64,000 bases of DNA from Pyrrhoderma lamaoense (Eukaryota; Basidiomycota; Agaricomycetes; Hymenochaetales; Hymenochaetaceae): the NCBI GenBank assembly GCA_002794735.1, contig NBAZ01000011.1, positions 1 through 64,000 of the forward strand, read 5' to 3'. Below are positions 1 through 11,531 of the stretch, one piece after another. The notes beneath the pieces were generated by a model, which was given only the letters and a program-made list of their open reading frames with translations, was not told the origin of the DNA and did no database searches. Position numbers and translations under genes: made by a program. Numbering within the stretch: the first letter of the stretch is position 1; every line of letters starts with the position of its first letter.

Positions 1-120
1 TTATGGGCCGGGTGAGTGCGTGTGACCGATAGAATTGAGAATTGAGAACTGAGATTGAGAACTGAGATAAAGATTGAGGTCCAGCCACATTACATCGCTT
101 GCTAGCTCATGGTACGATAG

Positions 121-170
121 AAAAAGAAAAAAAAAGGTCTTGATAAGAAAAAGAAAAAAAAAAAAAAAAG
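121..170. repeat. A-rich low-complexity tract
   Basis: Two runs of A broken by single G bases, almost free of C and T on this strand. Simple sequence with no sign of a poly(A) tail of a retroelement upstream of it. Confidence 0.8.
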
Positions 171-763
171 TTGCCACAGAATTATATTTTTTTGTTGTCG
201 AATTTAATTTTGATTTTTAGTTTTCAGTTTGGTTTGGTTTAGGTATGGAGAGGGTATACGTTTACGTTTGCGTTTGGATCATTCTCGGAAGATTTGAATA
301 TCATTATCATATGGAAAAAAGGAGAAGATAAGATAGGTAGTGGAGGGGTTGCGTCTTTATTTTCTTTTATTAAGACGAAATGTAAGTTGAGTATAATCAT
401 AGCAAATACTATACTTACAGATATAAGTAGGGAACGACCTTGGACATTGAGTTCCAGAGGACTTACTACGCAACTACCCTACCCAGTAATCAAATAAGAA
501 TGGAGCGCCGGATAGGGGGGGGGAGCTCCCTTTTTGTTCAGCGATCAAGTGGACCCTGGTGGTGGGGTTATGTGATTGCATTCTTGTCTATGTTAGTATG
601 TATAACTATCACTATACACATTCCTTGTGCGCGCGGGATATTGTATTTTTTTGGGGGAGTAAATTTACATCATCTACATCTACGTGTGTATGAACGTATA
701 TGTACGGGTGTTGTTTTCATGTGATTATTGGACGTGTGTGGTTCTATGGATTTATGGACTGTT

Positions 764-793
764 GTACATGTACATACATACATACGTACGTAC
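764..793. repeat. TACA/TACG microsatellite
   Basis: Imperfect tetranucleotide repeat of TACA changing into TACG units, directly abutting the left end of the first inverted-repeat element. The alternating pyrimidine-purine sequence is self-complementary in part. Confidence 0.7.
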
Positions 794-794
794 A

Positions 795-918
795 GGTGGG
801 TATACGAAAGGATACCAGGAACCATAGGCGACATACGCTACTTGGATATTTTCTTTTCCTGAATTTGGATGAAATAATCGCTTCGTTCAAGTGCCTGGTG
901 TCCTTTCGTATACCCACC
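795..918. mobile_element. MITE-like inverted-repeat element, copy 1
   Basis: A ~124-bp element with terminal inverted repeats of about 25 bp. The left end starts GGTGGGTATACGAAAGGA and the right end is its reverse complement with one mismatch in the 25. The inner part shares the strings GCGACATACG and CGCTTCGTTC with a second copy at 1275-1399. There is no coding capacity, so this fits a miniature inverted-repeat (foldback) element. I see no clear target-site duplication. Family unknown. Confidence 0.7.
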
Positions 919-1274
919 CGTATATATGCGGGTATACCTCTCGGATCATTGAGTTTCTAAGCTTGAACTAGATCTGAATTGAATAGTTGTAGTGATTGGG
1001 CTGGATTAGGATAAAGACGGGGATATGGTAACGATGGGTCCTGTAGTATAGATAGGATCTTCCGTGTTAGCGCACTAGAACTAGGGTAAGTCTGTCTGTC
1101 TGATCTGTTTCGTGCTTGTCTCATATTTTTCTATAACTAAGTAAGGAAAAAGAGCTAGATGGGGAGTTGATTGGCGGCTACTTGATACGCCTTATGTGGT
1201 TGTGACTACGCCTGCTTTCTCTTTTCGTATATATCAGCGTTATTACTACACGGTTACATAGATTGATTATTACA

Positions 1275-1399
1275 GGTGGGTATATGAAAAGACGCCAGGA
1301 ACCCCGTAGCGACATACGTTATTTAAACTATTTTTCTTGCCTGAATCTGAGAAATTATTCGCTTCGTTCGAGCGTCTGGCGTCTTTTCGTATACCCATT
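1275..1399. mobile_element. MITE-like inverted-repeat element, copy 2
   Basis: Second copy of the element at 795-918, same length and orientation. Its arms read GGTGGGTATATGAAAAGACG on the left and the matching CGTCTTTTCGTATACCCA on the right, so the stem differs from copy 1 but both arms have changed together. The last bases of the right arm (CCCATT) have lost pairing with the left GGTGGG. Non-coding. Confidence 0.68.
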
Positions 1400-2594
1400 C
1401 CATCTGTACTATTACGCATTCAATTAAAAAAAACAGATTCTGGGTCCTAGATATTAGATTTTTAGTTGTTCGGGTATCCCGATATGTTGCTAGTGATTCG
1501 TAATTACTAAATGTGTATAGCACATGTCGGAAGCGAGTGGTCGTGGATTTTTGTTATTCATACTAAGTTGGATATTTGTGGAGGATGTATAGCTGCGGAT
1601 AAAGAGGCAGCTGAATAACACTCATAGTTATATTAAAGTACTAGGTATGTATTGTTAGCTACGAAGTATGATAAATACGATGAATACGTCCTTGTTTGTT
1701 ATACATCGAATTTGAATACGGGTTTCAGAAGACTCAATAAGTGAGGGAAAAGAGGCATGACGTATGATTACGATAACTTATAGTACATAATAGAAAAAAA
1801 ACAATGCGGAAGTACATCGAATATCGCCTCCCTTCTCCTAGTCATGCTATCTACAAGGATCGAGATCAGAGGATGTCTCACAATCTTGTTTATGGCGGTT
1901 AGACGAAAGTTAAATCGGAAAAAAGAGCGTCGGTACCAATGAGAATAAAAAATCTTAGATGAGACATGAGACATCTTCGCTTGTTTGCTATTACCATACT
2001 TCTTATTTCGTTCGTTTACAGAAGTTTTTGGCAGTCTAACTGAACCCTGAGCCTGTGTGACACGTTGTGTCTCGAAATGTGCATCTATATTGGATTCTAT
2101 AAAATTTAGTCAATGTAGATATTCTGATAATATGAAGACATATTAAAATGTTGCCTATTGAAAGAAACGCAAAAAGGGCCACATGATTGTTTTGTGTAAG
2201 TCAACCGAAGTTCTAATGTGTGGATACTGTACATTACTACATGTATGGGTGGTTCATGAATCATACTTCTGTGCATTAGTGCACTATACATAACCGGATT
2301 TTTGGTTCCGTGTGGCCCTCGAGAAATTGAAACGCATCATGTCTTACTTGTTTATCGAGTTATTAACTGTTAGCCAGCCATAAGCGAGTTAGCCAATTCA
2401 ATTCCAATCCATTTCTCGATCGCATGATCCGGATGACTTGGGGTTCTCGTAGGAAGTGAGCCACTAAGAACAATAATTTATGATTACATAATCTACTAAA
2501 TCATCCACATATATTAAGCAGATATAAGTTGCCCTAGAACTCTATCGCTCATTGAACTCCTCGTACTGTCTTTCATCCCTCTGCGACTACAGAC

Positions 2595-4553
2595 ATGAAC
2601 CACAACAACAAATCTCATCGTCGACGCGCTAAAAATCGGTCTAACGCTATCAGAAAGCAGCACAATGAAGACAACTGCTTCATCTCGATTCCTCTGGAAA
2701 TTATGTTGCGTATTTTCGAGTGGCTCAGTGTGGATGATATCTTGGCCTTACGAGTGGTATGTGTGGTCCTGTTTATTATTGCTCTCGTTATCACTGCTGT
2801 GTTTATTTATATATTTTAACTGATATCTTTATCAACAGACATGTAAACAATTCAACTCTATTACTCGTCATCGCTCCGTCTGGTATGACGCTTTTATGCG
2901 CCACGTTCTCTCTAAGGATATCCCAATCCCCGTACCGTCGTCGAGAGTCAGCGTCGCGTACAAGGACTACACTGATTTGGAGAGTTTCTTGGCTAGTGAC
3001 ATAGAAGGATTGACAGTTACGGCAATTCGCAACAACAGAACTTGGACACAAAGATCGCCGTCTGTTAAACGTCATGTGAAGAAATCGTGGTCATCAGAAC
3101 CAGCTACTCCGTTTTGGATCGCCCCCGCTTCCTCCAAATCAAATCCTCTAAAGATAAGAACGCGTCATATGTTGATGATGGTCGATTTTTACTAGTCGGC
3201 CTTCAACATGACAGGACACCGAGTAACTCAGGAGCCTTCTTTTCTTACTCCTTAGAGGTGTATGATGTCATTTCAAAACGAAAGACCGCCTCTTGGAAAG
3301 GGATTGATTTTAATATGGTTTTGGATAGTGGGAATGGGTTATATGAATGGGTATCATACACTGGCTCTGAACAGGAGCTTTCAGGTGATATCTTTACCAT
3401 TCGAAGGTGAGGAAAAGATTCTATGAAAGTGGTTTGATAAGAAACAAGAATATTAACTTGAGCTTTTGTAGCCCACGTCGAAATCGGATTTCCATCCTTC
3501 ACTTCTCGCCGCCTTCGGCAAGATATCCTAGAAGTCTGAGCAAGTTGAAGACCCTTGATGTTAAAGAAGAGGTCCAAGTCCTCTCTCTGCATTCTAACCT
3601 AATCGCTTTGGACATGGAAGCCCGTGGCTATGTTCTTATTGTTGATTGGGTTAGAACCACAAAGCTTGGATCTCAATCAAGGCCTGATGAAAACGACGTG
3701 GACGAGGTTTCTGTAAAATTACAGACCACCGCTCAGGACGTAAGTACAATTCTAAAAGTGCTTTTAACCACATTGCTCATATTTTTGTCTGGAAAAGCGT
3801 ATCCACCATATCCAATTCGCTCACGATTGGATATTTTGTTTCCGTAGATGTACGCTAGAAGCATACTTTGTTCCACCACATGTTCTGAGAACATCCCGGT
3901 GTCAACCGGTTGAACCGTTTGCTACCCATCACTGGGGATTCAGTGCTGGCTCAATTGTGGTTAATGAGCGTATATCTTGGAAACAGAGATACGCAGAGAG
4001 ACACTGCGCGGTGTGTCATAGTAAAGGAGAACGAACAACCCCCGATGGCCATCTCATAACCTGCCACTGTCGTTACCGACCCCTGTCTGTAATAGCCTGC
4101 AACGAAGTCCGTGACGAAAGAGACGACTTCGTACAGAAATCATTGGACTACTTCATCCTGCAACCCGACCATTTCCAACCGCCAAACTCTTCCAAACAAC
4201 ACGCGCCAAAGATTCCATATTCTTGGCCACTGATGTCGCATCAATCTCTAATACCAGATGGTCATCTTATGTCCATGAACTTAGGAGTTTATGGATCGTT
4301 AATTTGGAAGAATAACCGGCTTCACATAGATGGTCAGGGCAGCGAATATGGTAGATCCAACTTGTCTGTTTGTGGCGTTCAGTTAGACAATCCTGATGAG
4401 CAGCTAGGTGCTACGAAACCTAGAGTTCTTCGGATGAAACATCAGTGTAAGCATAGGAAGATAAATGGCGATGAAAACTCTGCATTGTGCGAGAGAGCAG
4501 GACGTATTGCTCTTATCTATGAATCCAGAGTTTACATCTGGGATTTCGTTTGA
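2595..4553 (+). CDS. F-box protein, Agaricomycete type, with probable one-base frameshift
   Basis: The ATG at 2595 opens a basic N-terminus, then an F-box (IPLEIMLRIFEWLSVDDILA, about residues 33-52) that continues after a short intron as TCKQFNSITRHRSVWYDAF. F-box proteins bind Skp1 in SCF ubiquitin ligases; the substrate is unknown. Exons: 2595-2756, 2839-3406, 3472-3739, 3798-4553, with canonical introns and a stop at 4553. Inside exon 2 the frame must shift near 3082-3084: one extra A in the AAA run joins the upstream RHVKK to a downstream frame reading IVVIRTSYSVLD and then DGRFLLVG, a typical beta-propeller-like strand after the F-box in this family. So either one base is missing from the assembly or the gene is inactive. 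The C-terminal ~250 residues are unrecognised beyond the family resemblance and end VYIWDFV. No operon context. Confidence 0.8.
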
Positions 4554-7500
4554 GTCGCCCTTTTGATTTCATATGCGTAACCGGTGCCTGCAGGACATGG
4601 CTTTGCTAATAGAGACCTTAATTAAGTTCTTCGGTGTATTCTCCAATGTAAATTGATAATTAAAAGAATGTAAAACTCACATAAAGTATATGAAATTGTA
4701 CGATCAGTAAGACCGATAAGGGCGCTTGTCGAACTTACTGTCAATGAGTAAACAGTTCATAGATACAGATGATTAGGTATTAAACCTGACTTGTTACTGG
4801 TAGAAAATGAGAATTCTTGTTTGGAATAATGAGTGTATAATTTGTTCGTCTTATCGTAAGTGATAGGACGTTGGGAAAGGGGAGAATGAAGAGGTACGAT
4901 TAAAAAAACGATAAGATCGATATTGATCAATATTACTTAAGTAGTATCTTACCTAATATGGATAAAGAGACTTTATTATGTAACAGATAAAGTTGACTGA
5001 CTTATGGATGATTATCTAATATTACGATTCATCAAGTTTTGGACTAATTTATATTGAAGTAAGTTACTGAGTAGCAATTTATGATAGTTTAAATCAGATA
5101 ATTGAGTTCGATATCTACAAATAACTTACATTTTCAAAAAGTTGAAGCTTGTTTTGCATGCTCCAATAGCCCATATGCCGAGGAATGTGTGTCAATACTC
5201 TTGAAGAGTAGCGAGTACTGGCGCTGAGTGTGGCGTGGATACAGTACCCATACATAGTATGTGAAATTGCGAAAATCCTTTCATCCATCTGTTTTCGGTC
5301 TGCAATAGAGCGTTGTTACGGGAAGCACGGCCCTAAGACCTCTCTCTAGCACCACAATAGCTTCCCGGCTCTACTAGGTACTTGCTTGTATGATCAGCGG
5401 ATGGAGGTTTAGGAGAGGTAGGGGCTTCGCACCGTGCTGAATAAAGACTTTTCTTGTAGGTATCACATAGGTAAATTTATTTTGCACTAACTATCTGTGC
5501 GTGGTAACTTGATATAAATCACATCATGAAGGAGATTACACCGCTAGAACTCTGGCGTCTACTGTTTAGTTATACATCGGTATATGTACATGTACATATA
5601 CAATAGTAAATTGACTTAATATACATATATACTTGCTCGATGAATGAGTTATTTAGGGACGCTTCCCACCGACAATACTTTATAGCTTGTTAGAAAGAGC
5701 TGTCCACTCGCCTTATCGGATAGCTAGGAATGTACGTATCCAGTCAAAATGCAAACATTACTTATCCCTACTATAAAGATCATAGTTCCATAACAATTGT
5801 CCCGCATTGGTCAAGAGTGGGGAAGGGGTGGTTTCACGCTCGCCCCCTTTCTTACCCGCGCTTCCATTGACTGAAAGAACTTTATCCATTCGAGCCCGCA
5901 TGTTGATACTACCCTATGTGTCAGCGGTAACTTGCAGCTTATTTTATATAGTAAAGAGCATAACTACCATCCATCCCGTGGACAGGATTCCGGCAGATTT
6001 TACTCTCCGCGGGTACCGTTTCAAAGGGATAACCCTGAGTTCCCTTAACTCGTTGCATGACGATGTGCCGATGCTTCTTATTATCTTGCTCCTTAAAATC
6101 CGTGCATGACACCGTTCGTTATTGATTTTTCTCCTTTGGTACACAGTTTGTGGAAGAGCAGCAACTGATTATAGCCAGCTTTTGGTTATCTCATAAGTCC
6201 CAGATTGAGAGCGGTCTTTCAGTTATTTATAGTGCATTGATACTTATGAGTAGCACATTATCTATCCAGAGTCAGTGCACCTAAGCTCAGAGCCTTTATG
6301 GACGCTTTCAATTTGAGAAGTTTATCCTAAGGGCTTGTCTATATCTTCATACGGTCACGTCAAGAAGATCAAGCGGGGATTTTATATTTAAGTACTCCGA
6401 TCAGAGACCGAAGAAGGTGGAAGATGATATTACTTGCTTACTTCACATCATTGAAACTAGATTGCTAATTGAGAAACTGCCAGGAAACTTGACATAGATA
6501 GATATATCGGAGTAAATTCTGGTTTGATAGCTTAGTAATCAATTTTATTGAATAGTGTAAGCTGTAGATTATTTGAAAATTTGAGTATTCTCAATCATTT
6601 AACGTAGGTTCGAAGTGACAGACCAGTCAATACAACGACAAACATAAGAGCTGTTGTTCTAAAGCTAATCCTCAAAAGTAGAAAGTACAATGGTGAATCT
6701 CCTCTTCATGAATCGTGTCGTGATGGCGCAGGCGTGTCACTTGGGAAACAATAACCCTCTATCTTCACTAGCCGAAATAGACAGAAGCTATCGGTGGTAC
6801 TGTATTGCAAATTATGAATAGAGCTTAAAGGACAAGTCGTTGTTTTAATCAATGTCTAGATTGTCTCATCAAGGCAATAACCTTTGAGACTTTAGAAGTT
6901 AGGAGCGAAGGTCATATGTGGCGTTTGAATTTACATGATTATTGACTAAATAAAGTTAACACTACTGCTGTCAACCTTGCGAGAAGTATCCATATTTATG
7001 TTTAGAAGCATCTTGGATCCGCTGCTGGTTTCGAATATTTATGATGTTGTAGGACATGAAATTTAAGAGTCAGCTACAACGCAGGAATTACTTGCAGTTC
7101 TTCATAAACTAGAACTATATCTCTTTATCGAGCGTTGTGTGAAACGTTTATCTCCTCAGGGTCAGATCGGAAGGCAGATGCGGCGTTAGTCTATCCCGAT
7201 CTTCAATTCTCGATGCTGACTGACTTCAAATTGTATTCGATTATAAGCCACACTGCTTATTTGAATTACTCATTATTTGGTTGCACACTTTCCGCCGCTA
7301 CTGACGTTAGATAGAGGGTGGTACTTATCTTGTTTTCTGATCGTAATGAGAGTGCCTGTGAAGAAATCCTAAGTCTGTTCTAACGTCCATTTAACTAGTA
7401 TCCTCAATTTAACCATCCCTTATAGGATACAACGACCACATAGATATGAACCCTTCCTTGTTGAAGCTATCCACAAGTCAGTGCAAATAGTATTTTATTA

Positions 7501-8857
7501 GAATAATACTAATCTATTACAATACTACTACTATAGATAATAAGTACCCGCAGATAGTTGTGATCTTGTCACATGTCTCTTCACCACCAGAAAAAGAAAA
7601 ATTCGAACTAATGTGAGGCATTGAATGAAGTTACTAGCCATGATGGTGAGAGCCAGAAACTTGTCATACGCCTTAATGAGAATGTGTTGATATTTCCCGC
7701 ATTAGTAACTCCCGCACTCGTGGGTAGTCGAATGAGGAGCAGTTGTCGGGAACCTTAGAAAGTTCTTGTGGCCTAGTATTGGACACGGAGTCTGCCACAC
7801 AGAAAGCACATGAATAGGATATAAGTAGGATATAAGCAATAAGCTTCAGATAAAGTAAAATGAGGATGAAAGATATGAACTCAAGTCATCGAGTTTATTA
7901 TTCATAGAATCCTCGTTCTTTTGATAGAATATAACCAATAAACTAAGGCAAAACACTGTTCCGATTGGGCGGGCAAAGGTTGTAGCGTATTGGCTAGAAG
8001 TCACAGGAGAGCGCCAAGTCAACCTATTTTCTAGTTTCGAAAGCGTTAGGTTTAAGGGGACTACTATACCTGTTCGAGACCATCCTTGCTGCACCGCCAA
8101 AAGTTGGGGATTCAGCTTGAGAGGTCAACATCCAGATTCCTGGAGCTGATTTTGACCATCGTGTGCTCAGGAAGAAAGGGGTATTAAAATTCAGAGGACG
8201 CGTCCGGGGACCGAACACTAGCAAGCCGATTGGCGAGAAACCAGGTATATACAGATTATCATTATTCCATATTAGAATCAGGGTTCATATCTCAACAGGT
8301 GTATCAGCTCAGGAGTCCTCGATCATAAAATGAGAGCAGAAAATGAGCAACACGATGAAAGTCAGAGATATCAGAAGACTATAATGCAACGACCCCTTTC
8401 ATAGTTGATCCTTTTTATCTCGATCTCATGATATTGTCATGAAGACGAAGTACAGTTGTCTACTTCGCCATATCCCACAGACTAGCTTTATTCCAGCCCT
8501 AGATAACGAGTTTACAAAGTTTATCATCAAACTAGAGACAAGACCAGATCGAAGAGCGCAGACCATGTACATAAGATCAAGATCAATCATACGCGTTTTT
8601 TGGCACCTATATCATGTGATATGTTATGCCTTAAAAAGGAAATTATTTTAGTTGGCTCGTTGTAACCCGTGTCAGAACCGCTAATTCTCGAGTGTTAATA
8701 TAAGCTTCACCGTCATTTCGCTCTATATATGTTCAACTGGTCTGACGGCTGTTGAAACTCGGGAAAAACTGGCACATCTTCCACTTCAGAATAAGTCAAC
8801 CGTCGATTGCCTATCAGTGACACCAATATACCACAGTAAAAATACGCATACCCAAAC
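4554..8857. other. Long gene-free interval
   Basis: About 4.3 kb with no convincing gene. A 100-codon frame at 5807-6109 and shorter frames at 7846-8224 have no recognisable domain and no good splice partners. A peptide-like stretch on the plus strand near 8145-8250 (GADFDHRVLRKKGVLKF) could be a fragment of an old coding sequence, but an upstream stop interrupts it. A palindromic ACATGTACATGT-like run lies near 5583-5602. The last few hundred bases should contain the NUP85 promoter. Confidence 0.5.
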
Positions 8858-11531
8858 ATGAAGTCCCGACATTTGAGCTTAGTACCTGCTCTTTGTGGGC
8901 ATGCAGAAGTGGAAGAACTACTGAAAATTGGAGAGACCGTATCATTCACTGTTTCTCCTCGGTCTAACTCAATGGCCGTGTTTGCAACAAATGTAAATGT
9001 ACGTGTCACGTTCAGAGGCAAGGTGGAGTACTGATTTTACATAGAGTTTCTCAAAGGATGAGGCTTCCGGAGGCAGCTCGGAAAAACAAGACGTATATAT
9101 TGTTTGCTGGGATGATCCTCCATCCGAGGAAAGAAGGACTGTAAGTGGATTTTCGATATTGTATTGTATAACCATTCCAAGCTGTTGAAATATCAGTTTA
9201 TTTCAGATACCTCGGTGGTTTTCGATGTTGTTAGAAGACATAATGAAAACCATCAGCAAGAGGGGCAAGAATTGTAGGTCCATTATCCTATATTAGGAGG
9301 AAAACCGTTTTCAAATTCTTCTTAGAATGCGCTCTCCAGATAATTTGTCACATTTTCGGAAGTTTGCTGGTGATTACATTATGCATGTACAAGACTGCTG
9401 GGTCCATGCTTCTGTGAGCAAATTCATAGTCTCTTACTGATTCCAGCTAAGTGAATGACAGCAAATATCAGAGGCTGGGAAATCTCCCCAGCTGCCTGTC
9501 GAACATTACAAATCGCTATTTACTTCATTCAGTTTATTCCAGACACTCTATCTTCCAGAAAATGGAATGGAAGATGTAGCAGTCGGGGATGAGCTCCTTG
9601 AATGGCTTAATACACACTTCATTGAACCCACTACTGAAGAGGCTGACCAACTAATCGCTTTAGAGCGTCCTTGGGAAGATGAGATCTTCTGGCCTTATAT
9701 CATAAGGTAACATTTTGAACTTCACATATATTACCATTACTGACTAATTTCTAGAGCAACCCTTCGTGGATTATTGAAGTCATCGAATTTCTTCTTGACA
9801 TGTCTTTCTAGACATCCTTCGGGCCACCTGCAGATAATAGCCGAAAAGATAGTAGACCTCCTACACTATCATCCACGATTGAAAGATTTTAAAACCGAGA
9901 AAGAGTTCTCAGTTAGCTCCCGGCGTTGGAGAGAACGAGCTAAGGCTCTGCGTATCGAGCTAGATCGCGTACCCGAGAATGACAGACATGACGGATTTGA
10001 GGACTGGTGGGATAATGTTAGCGACCTAATTGGTATCCTAGAAGGAAGAAAAGAAGTGCTCCGAAGGGTTTGCCTGGATATCGGCGGAGGGTGGAAAGAG
10101 TACATATGCGCGTATGGAGTATGGGTTGATGTTTCAATGAGAAGATCAGATCTCCCGTATGTCTGAATTTTCAACAAAGCATTAGTTTCTCAGCTGAAGG
10201 TTCTCATATAGTGATATTGTTGGAAAAGTTTTGGCCGAAGCACCCGCGGACCCTACTGATAAAGAAGATACAATCCACGCTGAATTAGTTCGTGGACGGA
10301 CTAATCAAGCGTTGTCTGCCGCCAATGATGTAGATCCATGGTTATCGGCACATATGGCGGACATAATGAATCCTTTAGGTCTTCTCGATACCGAACCTGA
10401 TGAAGAGTATGATTTCCTGTTTTTTGTTTCTTGTACTTCTTTGTTAATCACAATACTAGAACCGGAATTTCTATACGGGATCAGTACGTCTTGTCTTACG
10501 CAAACTACTTACACTCAGACCCTGGGATGTGGCGACTCACGGTCAATTACCTCTACACTTGCGGAAATATCGGTGCAGAAATGGCTGATGAAGTTTTACT
10601 TCGTGTTCCATTGTGTAATAACTCAGTAGGAGAATTGGGAAACGAGCTTGACCCAGAAGAAGACATAGACATATGGGTCACCTTCGGTGAGCTAAATAAG
10701 GTTTGTATGGAGTATCAAAGGGAACATACACGTCGTTTGATTTGTAGAGTAAGTTTCTAAAGCCATTATAACCGAACCATTCTAGCTAATTCTAAATTTA
10801 GATAGCTGCACAAGCGCTTGTTAAGTTGAGGAAGTATGACTTGGCTGTTTCTTGTTGTACTTCTGCGGAGGATTGGACAGGACTCGGGCATATAGTTGAT
10901 AATATATTGGAAGAGTATATCATCAACGGTAAGGATAGTGCAACACCCATACAGAAGTGATCACTAACAAACTCATGCAGGACCCTCGTTCTATATTGAA
11001 TTAGTCTCCTACATTGCACCACTGCTCCCTGAGCTCCAAACAGCCTCTGCTGGGCATATTCTGTTTATACACAGAATAGCTTTTGCGATTCGATATGCGG
11101 AATTTCATCAACGTGATATTAATGGTGATTTGAGAAATGCTGCTGTGGATTTAATATCCATGTTTGAGGAAGAGATCGCTCCAAGATCATGGTGGGGCGT
11201 CTTGTTATATGACAGCTTGCGTTTCTTGCAAGAAGGTAGCCCTTTGTGTCTTAGTTGCCTTTTTTACGTGTCTGACAAGTTTATCTTTTGGGTTACAGAG
11301 CGGAAACTTTTGTTCACTAAGGACGCGGCATGCTTGCTCCTCAATGTCTTAGACGAAATTACCCTGAGAACAAATCAGGGTTTCGGAAATGACTATCTGA
11401 ATGTTTTGGCACGAATTCTGAAGGTTGATGGACCTAAGGAAGCTCTTAAAAGGCTTGACCCATTAAGACTGGCATTGGCACGATACCTGGCTAGATGTAC
11501 TTTGGAGAGCCACGACGAACAAACGGTATGA
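8858..11531 (+). CDS. NUP85: Nucleoporin Nup85 (Nup84/Nup107-160 complex)
   Basis: Structural subunit of the Y-shaped scaffold of the nuclear pore, an alpha-solenoid that binds Seh1. The start ATG at 8858 opens exon 1 (8858-8992), followed by 9045-9140 and an exon from 9207; further short exons run to a stop at 11531. Diagnostic Nup85 blocks are intact: LFQTLYLPENG, ERPWEDEIFWPYIIRATLRG, ELDRVPENDRHDGFEDWWD, IGILEGRKEVLRRVCLDI, GGWKEYICAYGVWVDVSMRR, SWWGVLLYDSLRFL and a C-terminal LRLALARYLARCTL. The product should be about 700 residues, normal for basidiomycetes. The junction near 9275-9326 is uncertain: the obvious GTAGGT donor gives a stop, while a GTCCAT donor four bases downstream keeps the frame. 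The neighbours on both sides are more than 2.5 kb away. Confidence 0.93.

Larger units (their letters stand above)
1..2594. other. Gene-free AT-rich stretch
   Basis: No reading frame here has the length, composition or splice pattern of a real gene. It holds an A-rich tract, a TACA/TACG microsatellite and two copies of a short inverted-repeat element, described separately. The 3' part (about 2520-2594) is the probable promoter and 5' leader of the F-box gene starting at 2595. Confidence 0.6.

Noticed and set aside
5807..6109. 100-codon open frame
   Set aside because: No domain, no start context or splice partner; overlaps an opposite frame of similar quality.
8040..8250. Coding-like fragment with GADFDHRVLRKKGVLKF
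   Set aside because: An in-frame stop lies just upstream and I cannot assign a family; too short to call a relic gene.
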